From the NCBI GenBank assembly GCA_025345505.1, contig JANVCC010000049.1:7283568-7347567 (forward strand): DNA of 64,000 bases, read 5' to 3'. The stretch comes from Todiramphus chloris collaris (Eukaryota > Chordata > Aves > Coraciiformes > Alcedinidae). The position numbers were made by a program, and so were the translations under genes. Shown here piece after piece: positions 11,824 through 26,600 of this stretch; position 1 is the stretch's first letter; every line of letters begins with the position of its first letter. The notes below the pieces were generated by a model. It saw only the letters and a list, made by a program, of their open reading frames with translations. It made no database searches and was not told the origin of the DNA.

Positions 11824-14800
11824 GGGAGTTTCTCCCAGCATTAACAGCTCTGCTCTGATTGCCTGGTGCTTGTGCATCTCATCATTGTTGAAACATCTTG
11901 AGTTTGCTCACATTTGCAAATCAGGAAGAAGGCAGGCAGAAAAAAATGCTTGTATTTAACTGTCCATATCATAAATGTAGAATCCATATTTGCAGAGATT
12001 TGAGATGTCCAATTTCAGATACAATCCAGAGGAAATACAGATACCAGCAACTTCCATCTGGGAGCCATATCTCTTGCTCCAACCACATGAGCAAGGGGAA
12101 CCACCTGGGAATCCCTGCAGGCCTCACAGACTGCTGCAGAATTGTGTGAATTCTGTGTGGTTTCATGTTCTACCTATGCAGCTGCACCTTATAGATGCCT
12201 CTTTACAGCTAGTTTCTTTAAACTCTTACAACTGCTCCATGTAGGAGACAGGAAAATACAAGGAGGTCTTTCTTCACTGTGGTTACACGTGAGTGGAATC
12301 GGTCAAATCATAATATTGACAGATCGACCAAGATAACTTCTTACAATCCAGCAAGCTTAGTTCTGTGCCTTAGAATCTAATTCTACTCTTTGACTTTTCT
12401 TTCCCAGCAAATGCTCCCAGGCCTTGGAATGCTGTGTTGTAGATGAAGCTTAAACTAAGTTTATTTGTTTGTAAGATTAAGTTGACCTCAACTGAAGGAT
12501 AAGGACATAGAGATACTGATTGGTTTTGTAGCTGCTGCTCGTTATGTTGTAATTTTTAATGAAACGATGAAAGAGGTTACTGTCAGGAAGAGGTGGAAAA
12601 GGAGAGTGATAAAGAGCAGAGAGTTGAAGGACAGAAATCCTGATGGTATATCAGCGTCTGTTGAGTACAGTGTCTCTCTGCTGTGAGTTTAGCTCAACAT
12701 GATTGAAGAGTATGACTGGGGAGTTGTGAAGGCCATAAATATGGACTGGGAATTTAGCTAAAATCATGTTATTATATTTGTATCTACTTCTGCAGCTTCA
12801 TTTACTAGTTTTGTGGTGGTTTGAGGTAGAAATGCAGCTACAAGTTGGACAGTGATCCAGCCTCTGTATAAGAAAGTGTCCCTGGAAAGTTCAGCTGGAC
12901 TTAAGTGAGGAATAACTGTGCTCAGCTCAGGCAGCTTCAAATCTGCTTCTCTGATTTCTGAACAATGTTCCTCTGCATAGCAACAAAACCTTTCTGTGCT
13001 TTCTGATGATGTCTGAGTCCTCAGAAATGTACGCAGCCGCCTAATGTGAATATTGGGAGCAGCAGCAGATGTTCCACTATTAGCCTTCTTCTCTGAATTG
13101 ACTTCTCTGAATTTCTTCTAATTTGCTTATGTTGAATTTGCATACACCATTTTTCTAGTCTCTAGACCTATTTGAATCCAATGCAGCAACTGCTGGCTTG
13201 TATTTCTCGTTCCCGTTTCGCTAGCTGATGCTGCTGCTTGCGCGTGTTGCTTACAAAAAGAGTACCTCTGACTTATGCTAATGAATTCCCCTCTGTTTAC
13301 TTATGATATGTTGCATTTTTCACATCAAAATCCCTGCATGATTTATAGATGTCACCTTTGCTCTGCTCTTGCCAGCAGCAGCTCCTGCTAAGCCTGGAGT
13401 TGCCGTGAGGCCGATTGCTGGGAGGTATGTGTGCGTGGGAAGTGTGACTGTGCGACTACTCGGGCTGGTTTTGTATTCACATGTATTACTGAGCACTGCC
13501 AGAAGCAAGACATTGAGCTACATAGACCTTCATTAAGTGATTACTTAGTTTTGATGGTGGTAAATATTATTTATTATAAAGCTGCATTAGGTAGATTACA
13601 GTCTGAATCACCCTGTAGCCATAGTTCAGTAAAGCAGAGGTAGTGTTTTCTTTATGCAGCTGTGAAAATAATGGTGTTTTTTTGGATGGGAATGAATTGC
13701 CATCTGGAGGAGCCTTTCTTTTTTCTTTCTTCTTTCTTGGTTGTACAGCCCAGGTATTTGGTCAGATGAGCTGAGATAAAGCTGACTTTTACATCACTGA
13801 ACTTAGGCTGGATTTGTCTTGTTATGTCACTATTAATATCCCCATTATTATGTGGTGAACTGAGGATGCAGAAGTTCAGGCTTATGGCCCTTTTCCTAAT
13901 CCTCAAGGATATACCTTCCTCCTGGTTACTGAAAATGAGGACAGCATTTTTGCTCAGGTGAAGTGGTTCCAGTTCTGTGACAGCGAGTGGAGCAAGGCCC
14001 CACTTGCACATTTGCAGAAGCATCAACACACTGCAAGGTCTAAGTCCAGCTCCTGGAGAGCCCTGACACCATGCAGGACCTGTCGCTTTTTGCTCGAAGG
14101 CCCTTTCGCGTGTCACCAGCTCAGTTCCATGATCTTGGCAGTCAGGTAGAAGTCACAGAAAACCATTGCCAGGCTCTTCTGATCCCAGACTGGGTAATTT
14201 GGTTTCATTACTAGAAAACAGATGGGTCTTACATCATTAACACAGACACGGGAAGCAGCAAGCTTGGCATCAAGCACATGGCTGCAGCCAATTGGGCTCT
14301 CTAGTTATGTGAAGTCAAGCTGTGGGGCAGAAGTTAACTTCTGAGCAAGGCAAGGACCATGGCTGTGAGAAGCTGATAGAAATTCTTGAGTGCAGGTGAG
14401 AGGAGGAGAACTCTCAGAGGCTCCAACTCACTGGAAAGCCAATGAGACTGTTTTTGTCAAGCTCTTGACAAAGGATGAACCATCAGATCTATGAAAAGGT
14501 GGAAAAAGCTCCATTTGAGTAATGTGACAATCTCTAGGCAGCTTGCTTTGGGTCTGTGAAGGACTATTTACAGTGTTTTGTCATGTGTGAAGTGGCCTTA
14601 TGTTAAGTTTGACAGTGGCATATAGACGACGCTTCTTGTGTGTCCCATGCTGAGATGTAAATATTTCAGGGATGATATGCTGTCATTTACATGGATGTTT
14701 CCAAGAGTCGTCATGCTGAGAGGTGAATGAACAGATACTCCTGTGCATACTGATGTGGGAGTATTTTCTGCTACAGCCTTGTGGTGGGCAGAGAGAAGTC

Positions 14801-17800
14801 GGTCAGTCACTGCTACAAGTTCCTGGCTCAGGTTGGGGCCCCCGAGACACTGGAATAACGTGTTCCCAATTTGGGAGCCTGCAGAGCTGTGGGAGCTGAT
14901 CTCTTCTGTTTGTTCTGTGACCTTTCCCAGCTGATTGGCACTGATCTTTTATGCACCGGATAGACAATCTTTTTGTGGTTGACATTTTGGGATGACTGAA
15001 TATGGATTAACCTAGGAGAAAATATTTCCATTTTTCTACCTTCAAACAATGCCCTCCTTTCTCCAGAAATGCCTGCAAGCATCAGGTCAGATCAAATCCA
15101 GTTTTGACTGAGGGAGTGCCGTAAAGGAATCGGAATTCACAGCTGGGAAGGGACAGAACTCTGATTTCTCTCATTAGAGTTTTCTCTGAGAAGCTGAGAG
15201 GAAACCGATGTTCCTGATGTGAGATCTCATGGCCATCCTGAGCATTTAGCAGGGCATGTCAGTCATGGAGAGAAGGCCCAAATTTTTGTTGGTCACTGAA
15301 CCTTCTCCTAGCAAACTTGTGTAAATCTGAGAACAGAACCTGAGTAGTATATGAGAACCTTTTGTAATGCATTGGGTGCATAATTATTTTTCAAATGTCT
15401 TAGTAGTCCTAGTGAGATGAGTCAGATGTTGAAGACAGGGATGTGTTTCTCTGCTTTACTGGATGGGCACCAGTTTTGGCACATCCAGTCCTGTATGCCA
15501 CTTGCACTGGGATCTTTTTGAGGGTTGGGATTCATGATTCTGTACTCTGAGAAGACAAAATTCAACCAGCCGCCTAATCCCTTGAACAAGGAGAGAGCTT
15601 GTAGACCAAGTGCGTCCAGGTGACATGTCTACGCTGGTGTCACGGGAATTTATTGTGATTTCTTTTTTTTCCTGTTGCTGAGAAGGGCTGCACAGTGTAC
15701 TTCTGCAAACAACCAAGCACAAACACACAGGAATATCTGTGTCACTATTGACAAGTGCCCTTACGCTCTCAACATAAAGATACTTCTGTTTATGGCAATA
15801 CAGCTCCTATAAAGGTCTGCAGCTGGTTATTGAAGCTGATCTTTACTATTAAGATTAATTTTAAGGTAGCCCAGTTGGTCTGTTGACTAAAATATCCTCA
15901 AATTTGAGCTTTTGAGCTGGAGCTGCCTGAAGGCCCATCTCTTCCACTAACACCTTTTTCCACCTTGCACTCAGAAATAAACCTCTAGGCAACTCTTAAT
16001 TTGTCTCATATCTGGAGTAAAATGAGGCTTTCAGGGGTAGTGAGCTGGCCAGCAAAGCGTGCTCATCCGCCAGGCAGAGAGCACCCAGCCACTTGCTGTT
16101 CTGCTGCTCTCGTGTCCAGCCGCGGAGCCGACTGCAGAGGAAAGGCTGAGTCATTTCCACGGGATGTTTCACGGAGCAGCTAAGTGATGCGGGGCTTGGG
16201 TCTGAACGGCTCTGCTTCCTGGTGAATAGTAATTCTGTTTACTTAGAAGAGGGAAGAATCACTGGTGGCCTCAGTGCTGCTGTGTCATACCCGACTGAAT
16301 GAAGTCTTGTTTATCTCAACCTGAGAAGAGAGAGAAGCGATCCTGGTGGCTCTTTTCAGAAAATAATGCTCTACTTTGGGGGAGTGTAGGCAGTGGAAAT
16401 AGTCCATAGATTTGAGTCCCAAAGATGGTTTTTCTCCTGCTTGTTCTGTACCAGCTGTAGCATGTTACCCCAGTAAGAAGAAAAGGGCCTCAAGAGGGTC
16501 TCCTGACATCCCCTGCCAGGCTGATTTTTTTTATTTGTCAAAGCAGCTTCAGGCTTGTAAATGTAGAGGGGTGGTTTGGGGTTTTTGCTGGTCTGCGTGA
16601 GGTCTGCAGCTGGCTTGAGGTTTTTCTTCTGGTCTAGATTTGCATGCGGCATTTGTTTTGCCCAGAATCTACCAGTTTATATAGGACCTATTATAAATCT
16701 TTTGGTACTTGTTTATAGGGGAAGAGGAAATAACTGACCGTGCTGTTTAGTCTGAGGATGGGATATATTGACACAAGGTGCTCGCTTTATGGCAAGGACC
16801 CCAAGGTTCCTGCCTTACGGCAGCACGTCCCAAGAATCGTTAATGCTTCTACAGGGCACAGAGGGGCTCGGGTCCCTCAGCGAGTCACACGTTGGACTTG
16901 TGTGCCAATCATTCCCACAGACAGGCAGAAAGTGCCATCTCTCCTCCACCCGTTCCCTTCTCTGACAGCTCTGCAGCTCCGCTCGGTGCTCGATCACATC
17001 TGTTGACGTTCCTGTGCTGGAACAGCAGAGGCAATCAGCGGTGGGGGGGAAGGAGGTCCTCTGCGCGCAGGCTGTGCCTGGCACCGGGCGTGCTGCAACA
17101 CCAGCGCGGCTCCGCAAAACTCGCAGCTTGATTCATGACAGTGACGTCTGGAGCTGCCTTGTGATTTTTCATCTGCTCTTGATTTTTGTGCAGCGTTTGA
17201 TTTGCTCAGCACCTGCCTGTTTGTGTAGGATCAATTAAGAAGCTTTTGCACTCGGGATAGGTTTGAACTCGTGGGAAGCCACAGTGCAAATGGTTCAAGG
17301 AGCATGAAGCAAAACCCAGAAGTTTTGCACTTTCCTCTAATCTGGTGAGAGAGCCACCACTGCTTGCAGTTTGGGCCAGTGGTGGGGTTTTCTTGCAGGA
17401 GCTGGGCAGCGAGGGCAGAACACTTTGTGTTGGTTGAAAACCATGCCCTGAGTTAGTCAGAGCCAGTCCTGGTTTGCAGGGGGGGTGGTGGTACCAAGTT
17501 TCAGACTTCACTTTTGCCCAACCCAGGGAACTTCTGGAGGTTACAGTATGTTTTAATGATCAGAATCATGGACATAATCATTAGCATGAACTCAACAGGT
17601 GACTGGGAGGAAAAAAATATAAATAAAGAGCGGGTGAGATCTTCGTTTACTTTAAAAGAGTGGAATTGCTGCTGGATCAGATCGCAGCTCCAGGTAGATC
17701 ACCGTGCTGTCTCTAACAGTAATTGTACAAGTCTGTCCCATGTTGATTTCTTAAGAGGTGCTTAATTCTTGATTGAACTGAAGCTGACAATTTATTCTTT

Positions 17801-20313
17801 AGCTTTAAGTGTGCCCCATTACAATAATTACACACAAGGAAACATGACGTATGTTCAAAGAGTGTCTGGTTGTCTTCTACATTCAAAAAATTGCTTGGAA
17901 TGTTATTTTATTTTACTTTACCTTTGTAGAATGGTGGGGAGTGAGCAGTACTTGCCATTCAAAGAAAATAAAGCTGTTCCTTGAGATTTTTGTAACACTG
18001 AAGTAGTCCAAAGACTGGTCCTGTACCAAAGACGTTTTCCCAAGATCTTAATTTTCCTGTGCCATTTATAGTAAATGAAGACATGTTTGTAGGAGTGCCG
18101 ATAGATGAAGAGGTTGATCATGCAAAAAAAACTGGAGGGCTGTTTTTTTGGTACTTAAATCTGATTATGCATATATGCTATTTTTGTTCCTCTCTTTAGT
18201 TATCTGTCAAGGAACATTTGTGCAAATGAATTTTCATTATGGATTTTAAGCATGCAGGCTGGAATGCTGGCAGAAAGATATCCTAAGTACTGCTTTTATA
18301 TACTGCTTTTCCCCAGGATTTTCAAGGTTAGGCAGATTCTGAGTTCTGGTTAGTCATTGTGAAAATGAAATGTCACCTGACCTGTAGGACAGATCACAAT
18401 GAGGCAGCTTTGCTTTGATCTGAAGATCAAACGCTGCTTTCCAAACTGGAAATATTTATAAAGCAATGGGTGAGTCTCAGGAAAAACAAGTCTCAGTCAT
18501 GAGTGTATTGGAAGTGGAAAGATGGCAAAATTCATAGTATACTACCGGTGAGTTGAGTAGGATGAGTTATTACTAATAATAACCAACTGACTGTCTCTTG
18601 GGTTGGATTTCACATGTCTTATGTGGACTGGCAGATGGAAGGTAGTGGTGGAACTTGTGAATTATGGTTATTTTTACCCTACTGTTTCACTCAAATAAAA
18701 AAATTAGCATAGTCGTTTAACATGTATATATGATGCCATAAAGTGCCTCATAAACAAAAGTGATTGCGTGTCTATAACTATACAGGTAGGTGTACAGAAG
18801 AGAAGTGTTGTGGATGGGTATATGTGTGGCTGCCAAATTCTCTTGAATACCATGTCAGGTGTCAAGGTCTCAGGCTGTGATGGCACACATTGTACTCTCA
18901 GTCAGACATTGTCCTAAAACTCGTGTATTGTGGGCATTCCTGTTATTATGGCCTAGCCATGCAACACATTTTATTGGGGCAGGAGTTCCCAGTTGGAGTA
19001 AACAAACTTGTCCCCATTGCAAGCTGTTTCTGTTCCAGGGAAAGACTGTAATGTTTGCAGAGGTACAGTGAACTGCTTTTGAATTGATCTCTTTGAAGTG
19101 GAGATACTGTGTGGCATGGTTTCCATTGCACTTGCCTGGGTCCACAGTGTGCAAGCCCAGGCAGGGAGGAGAGGACCATGTGGCTTTGCTGGAGGACATG
19201 TGGAGGAGAGGAAGAAGGGGCAGGTAACCTGCAAAATCTGGCCAAGTCTGTAAGTGCATCAGGAATCTGGTGCTGTCACACCAACCCAACCTGCATCACT
19301 TCTGTCTCGCTAGCCTCAGGGGAGCTCTGGAACTGGCCCAGAGCACACCTGACAAAGCTCCAAGTCTGGGATGACTGTGGCCTGTTGCCATCAAAATCCT
19401 TGCTGAGCTCAACTCCCACAGTGAACCAGCCCACAACCTCCCCCCTCCCATTCATGGGACATGAATTATTTCAATAGTTGTTTGCTTTCAAGGCTGCAAA
19501 TCTCTGCTCTGTTCCTAGTCTGAACTGGCTTTATTTTAGGGTCCAGCAGTCGAAAGCACACTGAATAGCACGGAGAGTGGGTTGCAAAGGATTTCCAGGA
19601 CCTCCTGCTTCCTCTGCCGTGGGGCATGGCTGTGTGCAGGGTTCCGTATCCGCTGCGCAGGGCATTGCCCCCAGTGCGGTGCCAGGCCCTGACACCAGAC
19701 TGCTCCCAGCATCTCCCTGCCTTGGTACCACGGAAGCCTGGCCCCCACTGAGCCGGGGGTGAATCAACCCAGCTGGCAAGAGAGCCTGGCCTCGGGGGAC
19801 GTGGAGGCACCGTGGGGACCAAGGGAGGGGGGGGAACATGGCAGTGACAAGGAAATCGCTCTCCCTGAGGATTTTCTAGTCGCTGCTGGAAAACTGGAGC
19901 TGAGAGCGGACTGGGGGAGGAAGGAAAGGCAAAAGAGGCAAAAAGCCCCCGAGTGAGGCAGAGAGGCGGCCATCCTGTGAGCCTGAGGAGAAGGCAGGGG
20001 AGAGCTACGGCCGGAGCTCCCCTGCCCGCCCCCCGCCCTCACCTCCCCGCTGCCAGGCAGGTGTCCTCGCTCCGCTGCCGGGAACCCGGTGCCAGCTATT
20101 TGCTCAGCGCAGTCACGTTTGTTTGGGTGTCTGCACCTCCCCAGGAGGCGGCTCTGCCAGAAGCAGGTACCCACAGCCCGGGGGGCCGGCAAGGGCGGGC
20201 AGCGGGAGCCGGTGCACCCCGGCTGCCCACCCCGCACCCCTGCATCCCGGGGGCCCCTCCGCGCCTCGCCGCACAAAGAGCCACCGGGCAGGTCCCCCGC
20301 TCCCTGTCTTGCC

Positions 20314-20378
20314 TGGGAGAGGAGGAGAAGGTGGAAGAGGAGGAGGAGGAGAAGGAGAAGGAGGAGGAGGGGAGGGTG
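20314..20378 (+). repeat. GGA/GAA-rich simple repeat
   Basis: A nearly pure purine tract built from GGA and GAA triplets, interrupted near the start by one GGTGG. It lies in the putative 1S promoter or 5' UTR. Tracts of this kind can form triplex or quadruplex structures and vary in length. Confidence 0.85.
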
Positions 20379-20465
20379 GTGATAAGGGGCTTGCTGCGTC
20401 GCCTCGTTTCGGAGCCCAGCGCAGAGCTCGCGGGGTGTGTGCGGGTTCGCGCATCAGCTGCCTGA

Positions 20466-20560
20466 GCGCTGCCGCTGCTGCCGCTGGCATTGCCGGTGCC
20501 GCTGGCATCGCTGGTGCCGCTGGTGCTGCTGGTGCTGCTGGTGCTGCAGTCGCTGCAGTC
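20466..20560 (+). repeat. imperfect GCTG/GGTG triplet-type repeat
   Basis: Degenerate repeats of GCTGCCGCTGGCATT-like and GGTGCTGCT units. The periodicity of three is visible, and the last part is nearly pure GCTGGT hexamers. The repeat lies in the putative 1S 5' UTR, about 0.8 kb upstream of the start codon. Confidence 0.75.
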
Positions 20561-21120
20561 TCGGCGCTGAGCTGCCGGCCAGCGGGCGTCAGGGGAGCTC
20601 GGGCTGTTTACCGCCTGCTGCCGAGGGGCGCACGGCTCGAGCCCAAACGCGTCCGCGGAGGAGAGGCTGCGCTGGCAGCGGCACCCCCGAGGAGCAGAGA
20701 ACAAGAGGCTTCCCGAGGCGTTCAGCAGCAGGCAGAGTCTCCTCTTCCCAGAGTCTCCGTCAGCACTTCCTTCGGATCTTTTCTTAAGGGAGAAGAGGAA
20801 AGAAGGATCCTGAAAACCCCTGCAACTGGACAGCCCCTGCTGGAGTCTAACAGGTGTTTGCTGGGATTTGAATGGGGAGGGGACGGGCGGGGAGCAAACT
20901 TAACCGGAGAAATTGGGGCTAAGAGAGATGTAATGATCTTGCACCAAGTGGATGTGCTGTGTCTGCATGGAAATAGTGCGTCAGGAGAAGCTCAGAGGGA
21001 TGTCTTGCAAGTGATCTGCTTGATCTCCGTAGAAACGCTTACCTCTGCCTGCAAACTTTCCCTCGACAGAAGTTGGGAGGAATAAAAAAGCATCAGAAAA
21101 TCAAAAGGGGGAAGATCTCG

Positions 21121-21138
21121 ATGGACAAAACCGCCTGA
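21121..21138 (+). other. FGF13: short upstream ORF (5 codons)
   Basis: ATG GAC AAA ACC GCC TGA encodes MDKTA and stops about 220 nt before the FGF13 1S start codon. If the 5' UTR includes it, it could lower initiation at the main ATG. Inclusion in the mRNA is inferred. Confidence 0.4.
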
Positions 21139-21278
21139 GCTAAACTGTTGCATCCTGACCCGGGGCTGTGGTGCGAGCGTCCCGCTGGTGTCTCCTGGGC
21201 TCCCAAGCCGACTGGCGGTGGGTGGCGTTGGCCAAGGCGCCCGGCAGCGTCCCCAGCACTGGGGACGGGCCGAGCAGC

Positions 21279-21326
21279 ATGCTGGCTGCGGTGCCCGCGG
21301 CCGGCAAGCAAACCCCGCGTGCCTGA
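21279..21326 (+). other. FGF13: upstream ORF (15 codons) close to the 1S start
   Basis: This ORF reads MLAAVPAAGKQTPRA and ends with TGA 30 nt before the FGF13 ATG, in the same frame as the main ORF. It lies close enough to the main ATG that it should be inside the 1S 5' UTR. The main ATG has a much stronger initiation context (GCGGCCATGG), so leaky scanning or reinitiation could operate. Confidence 0.5.
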
Positions 21327-23691
<2,365 letters not shown>

Positions 23692-26600
23692 TGACATGAG
23701 AATAAATGGTGTGTTTGTGAATTGTGGTGTCTCATTCTTCCCGTATAGGTCCATTCAAAAACGTTGTCCTGGGATGTCTGAGTGAGTGGAAGCGGCACTA
23801 ACACCGTGCTCGCAGCGCAGAAGTCTTTCAGACTTACTGGGTCTGAGAGAAATGCAAATAAAAATCACAGAAATAATGAACTAGAGGGGGTAACGATGAC
23901 ACATATGACAAACAAAGCAAATGTTATCTCCATGGTAATCTAGAGAAGTTCATTGCTGTCCTTTGGATTTTATTAGAATTTTTTTTTTCCAACAGGGAAA
24001 ATTTGCTCGCCTACTCAGAGTGCCTGAAATAGAATAATGCTATCTCCACTCTCAAACAGGGGCTCATTCAAACAGAGCCGTGTTATTTCACACAATGCGA
24101 GTTCATCATCATTTTAAAGTTCACATTTCCCTATTATTATTATTTTTTTACCCCTTCTAAACTTAATTATACCTTTAGCTTTGAGCCAGATTTCCCTCAG
24201 CTTTCGTGTGAAAAGCTTTGGGTGCTTTTGTCTTGTTTTTTTTTTGTTTGTTTGTTTTTACAACTCTGAGAATTTAATAGGAAACAGGAAAAGATGACTA
24301 GAGCACAGACTTGATGTGTGTAAATAAAATATTTAAGTGTTTCACACAGTTAAACAGTTTACCTTAAATTATGTTTCTGTTCTGGCAAAAAGTTAGGAGG
24401 CACAAGGAGTTTGGGGAAGTATTTCAGGCCACTTAGACAACAAACTTAGAAAATCAACAGTCAGCCCTTCCTTTTTAATTACTAAAAAGCACTGATTTAA
24501 TTGCTATCCTTCTCATATGAAGAGCATTTGCTTTGGCAAACCATGGTTTCACTTTACGGGGCACTTGAATATGGCAGAGTGAGCGCTAAGTGCAGTAGGA
24601 AGTATCGGATCTTCTTTGTCCGATCACTTGCTCCCACCCTTTTCCCTTTTTGTGTTCATTTCTGAGTGACAGAAGGGAAGCAGTTAGACTGATGGAGGAG
24701 GCTTCCTGGCCTTTCCAGCCCTGGAAGATGCTGGCCTTAGGGTAGAGCCCAAGCGTAGGGTCGGTAGGGATACCTGAGGTCTGGCTCCAGGTCCCACCCT
24801 CACCCTTGGAGAAGGCAGCACAAAGACCATCTTACTGGGTTCTCCTCAATGCAGCCACAAAATTTACTCTAAGAATGATCCTTCAGGACCTTAAACATTG
24901 CTTTTCTTTCCAGTGAATGACCTAATGTTAATGATCTTAAAAGTCAGCACAGATTGTTCAGGAAATCAGGGTAGTTCTGTTAATTATCTTAAAAAAAAAG
25001 AAGAAATAGGTAAACTTTACTTTTTACAAAGCGTGTTATAACATCTTAATGCACCAGAGAAAATATCTGAAAACCCTTCTGTTTTAGGGGTTTGGTTTTT
25101 TTTTTAATTCTTTCATTCAAATAATTTTCTTGGAATCCCTCTAATAGAGATTCTGAGATTTGACACAAGATAAAATTTCTGGAAATAAAAAGGTGTCCAT
25201 TTCTAAGATATCTTTGTTTTCACTGTGTCCTTAAATTTACCATAACGAGACAGATTACAAAGCAAATCGTAAGAACTCCTTGTTGCTGGTTACCAACCTT
25301 CCAAAATGCTGAATAATTAAATACAATGGAAGTATCCCAGAAATGGTTGCAGCTGGGCTACAGTGTCTAAGTGTTCAGAACAGCATAAAAAAAAACCCTC
25401 CTGCTTTTGTCTATATTCTTTTACATAACGTAAGCGTATGGACCTGGGTGTCCTGCAGCCCTGAATTCATTTTAATTGCAGTATTTTTAATGGAGCTAGC
25501 GAGACAGCCTGGTTTATGCTGTGGATCAGAGTCCACATAAGGGACTTCCCCCAAAGCCTTGCTTACATGAATATTAAGATCAGGCCCTCTGAAATCCTTC
25601 CTTCCAGTACCTGCAGACATCTCCCATTTAGCCCATATTCATGAACTGCAGGGAAGCCACAGGACTTGTAGCCCCTCCAAACGTGAGGAGACTCATTCTC
25701 CAGTCCTTTCTCTCTTCCTTTGCACCCCGTGAGGGATACCATTAAACCCACCCCCCCATAACAATAAGGGGATGTTGCCATCCTCAAATGAAGCCGTGGT
25801 TGTACTAGGAGTCTGCAACTGCATTTTGTAGAGCAAGCCAAAGCCATAGCCCACCTCATCTCCAGACAGAGCACTGATCAGCCTTGTTTAGATTTCAACT
25901 TACTCTTCCCTGTTTCTGGTAGCGCTGGGGAGGGCTGGACAGCCAGCTGCTGGTTTGTGCTCCTGACAGCAACCTGGGCACAGGAGTCCACCTTCTCCAT
26001 CATTTGCTACCTAGAGACGAGTGGGAAGTTTGCCTGAAGATCCCCTTTGGTTTCTGACTTGGGAGCAATTATTTCAAGCTCTGCAGACCCACTGCTGCAT
26101 GCAGCGTTCACAGAAACAATCGCAGGGACTTCAAAAGAAAGCTGAGATTTTGGAGCACATTTTAGGCAGTAGAGACTTGCTTTTGAGGAGCCAGACCTCA
26201 CCAGTTTTAGCCAAGAGTCCATGTGATTTGAGGAAATGCCTCATAGAAAAGAACTCCTGTCTGAGAAACAGATTTTTGCATCGTTAAATATATTAGGGCA
26301 AGGTTTTAAATCAAGGTAGAATTTATGCCCCGATTTTGGCAGGACAAAGTGATTTCAAGACAGATAAAATAAGGAAATATAGGAAACAGTATCCTGCAGA
26401 AAGCGTGCAGAAGTCCAGGTGGCCAAGGCAAGGATGGCACTGACTCCACAGTAATGTGTGTGTTCCTAAATCCAGCTGCGTCCCGCTGCTTCTTATTTTG
26501 CAGCTCTAATTCTCTGTCAGCTTGTGTTGCACAAGGGCCATAGCAAAGATCATCTCTCCCTTAGGCATCGCCAAGTTTTTTATTGCAACGGATATTATAT

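Larger units (their letters stand above)
9981..19759 (+). other. FGF13: intron after exon 1U (part), no other exon seen
   Basis: This is the 5' part of the intron that would join exon 1U to exon 2, running from the GTAAGA donor at 9981. Short ORFs occur on both strands but none resembles a known family. Notable contents are an isolated CpG-rich patch (11150-11290), a 20-bp tandem repeat (11299-11347) and a purine tract (11788-11823). Otherwise the sequence is ordinary AT-rich intron. Confidence 0.6.

Noticed and set aside
13652-14116. Minus-strand ORF of 154 codons
   Set aside because: No recognisable domain, in intronic AT-rich DNA, and overlapped by other chance frames. A length of 154 codons by chance is not exceptional in 64 kb.
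20096-20704. Minus-strand ORF (202 codons) with Ser/Thr repeats
   Set aside because: Its Ser/Thr/Ala repeats are the reverse complement of the GCTG/GGTG tract and its poly-Ser is the complement of the GGA tract. No splice structure or homology supports an antisense protein.
20123-21085. Long + strand ORF (320 codons) across the CpG island
   Set aside because: It is Gly/Ala/Arg/Ser-rich and low-complexity, crosses the triplet repeats and overlaps other long frames on both strands. GC-rich DNA lacks stop codons. No domain is recognisable.
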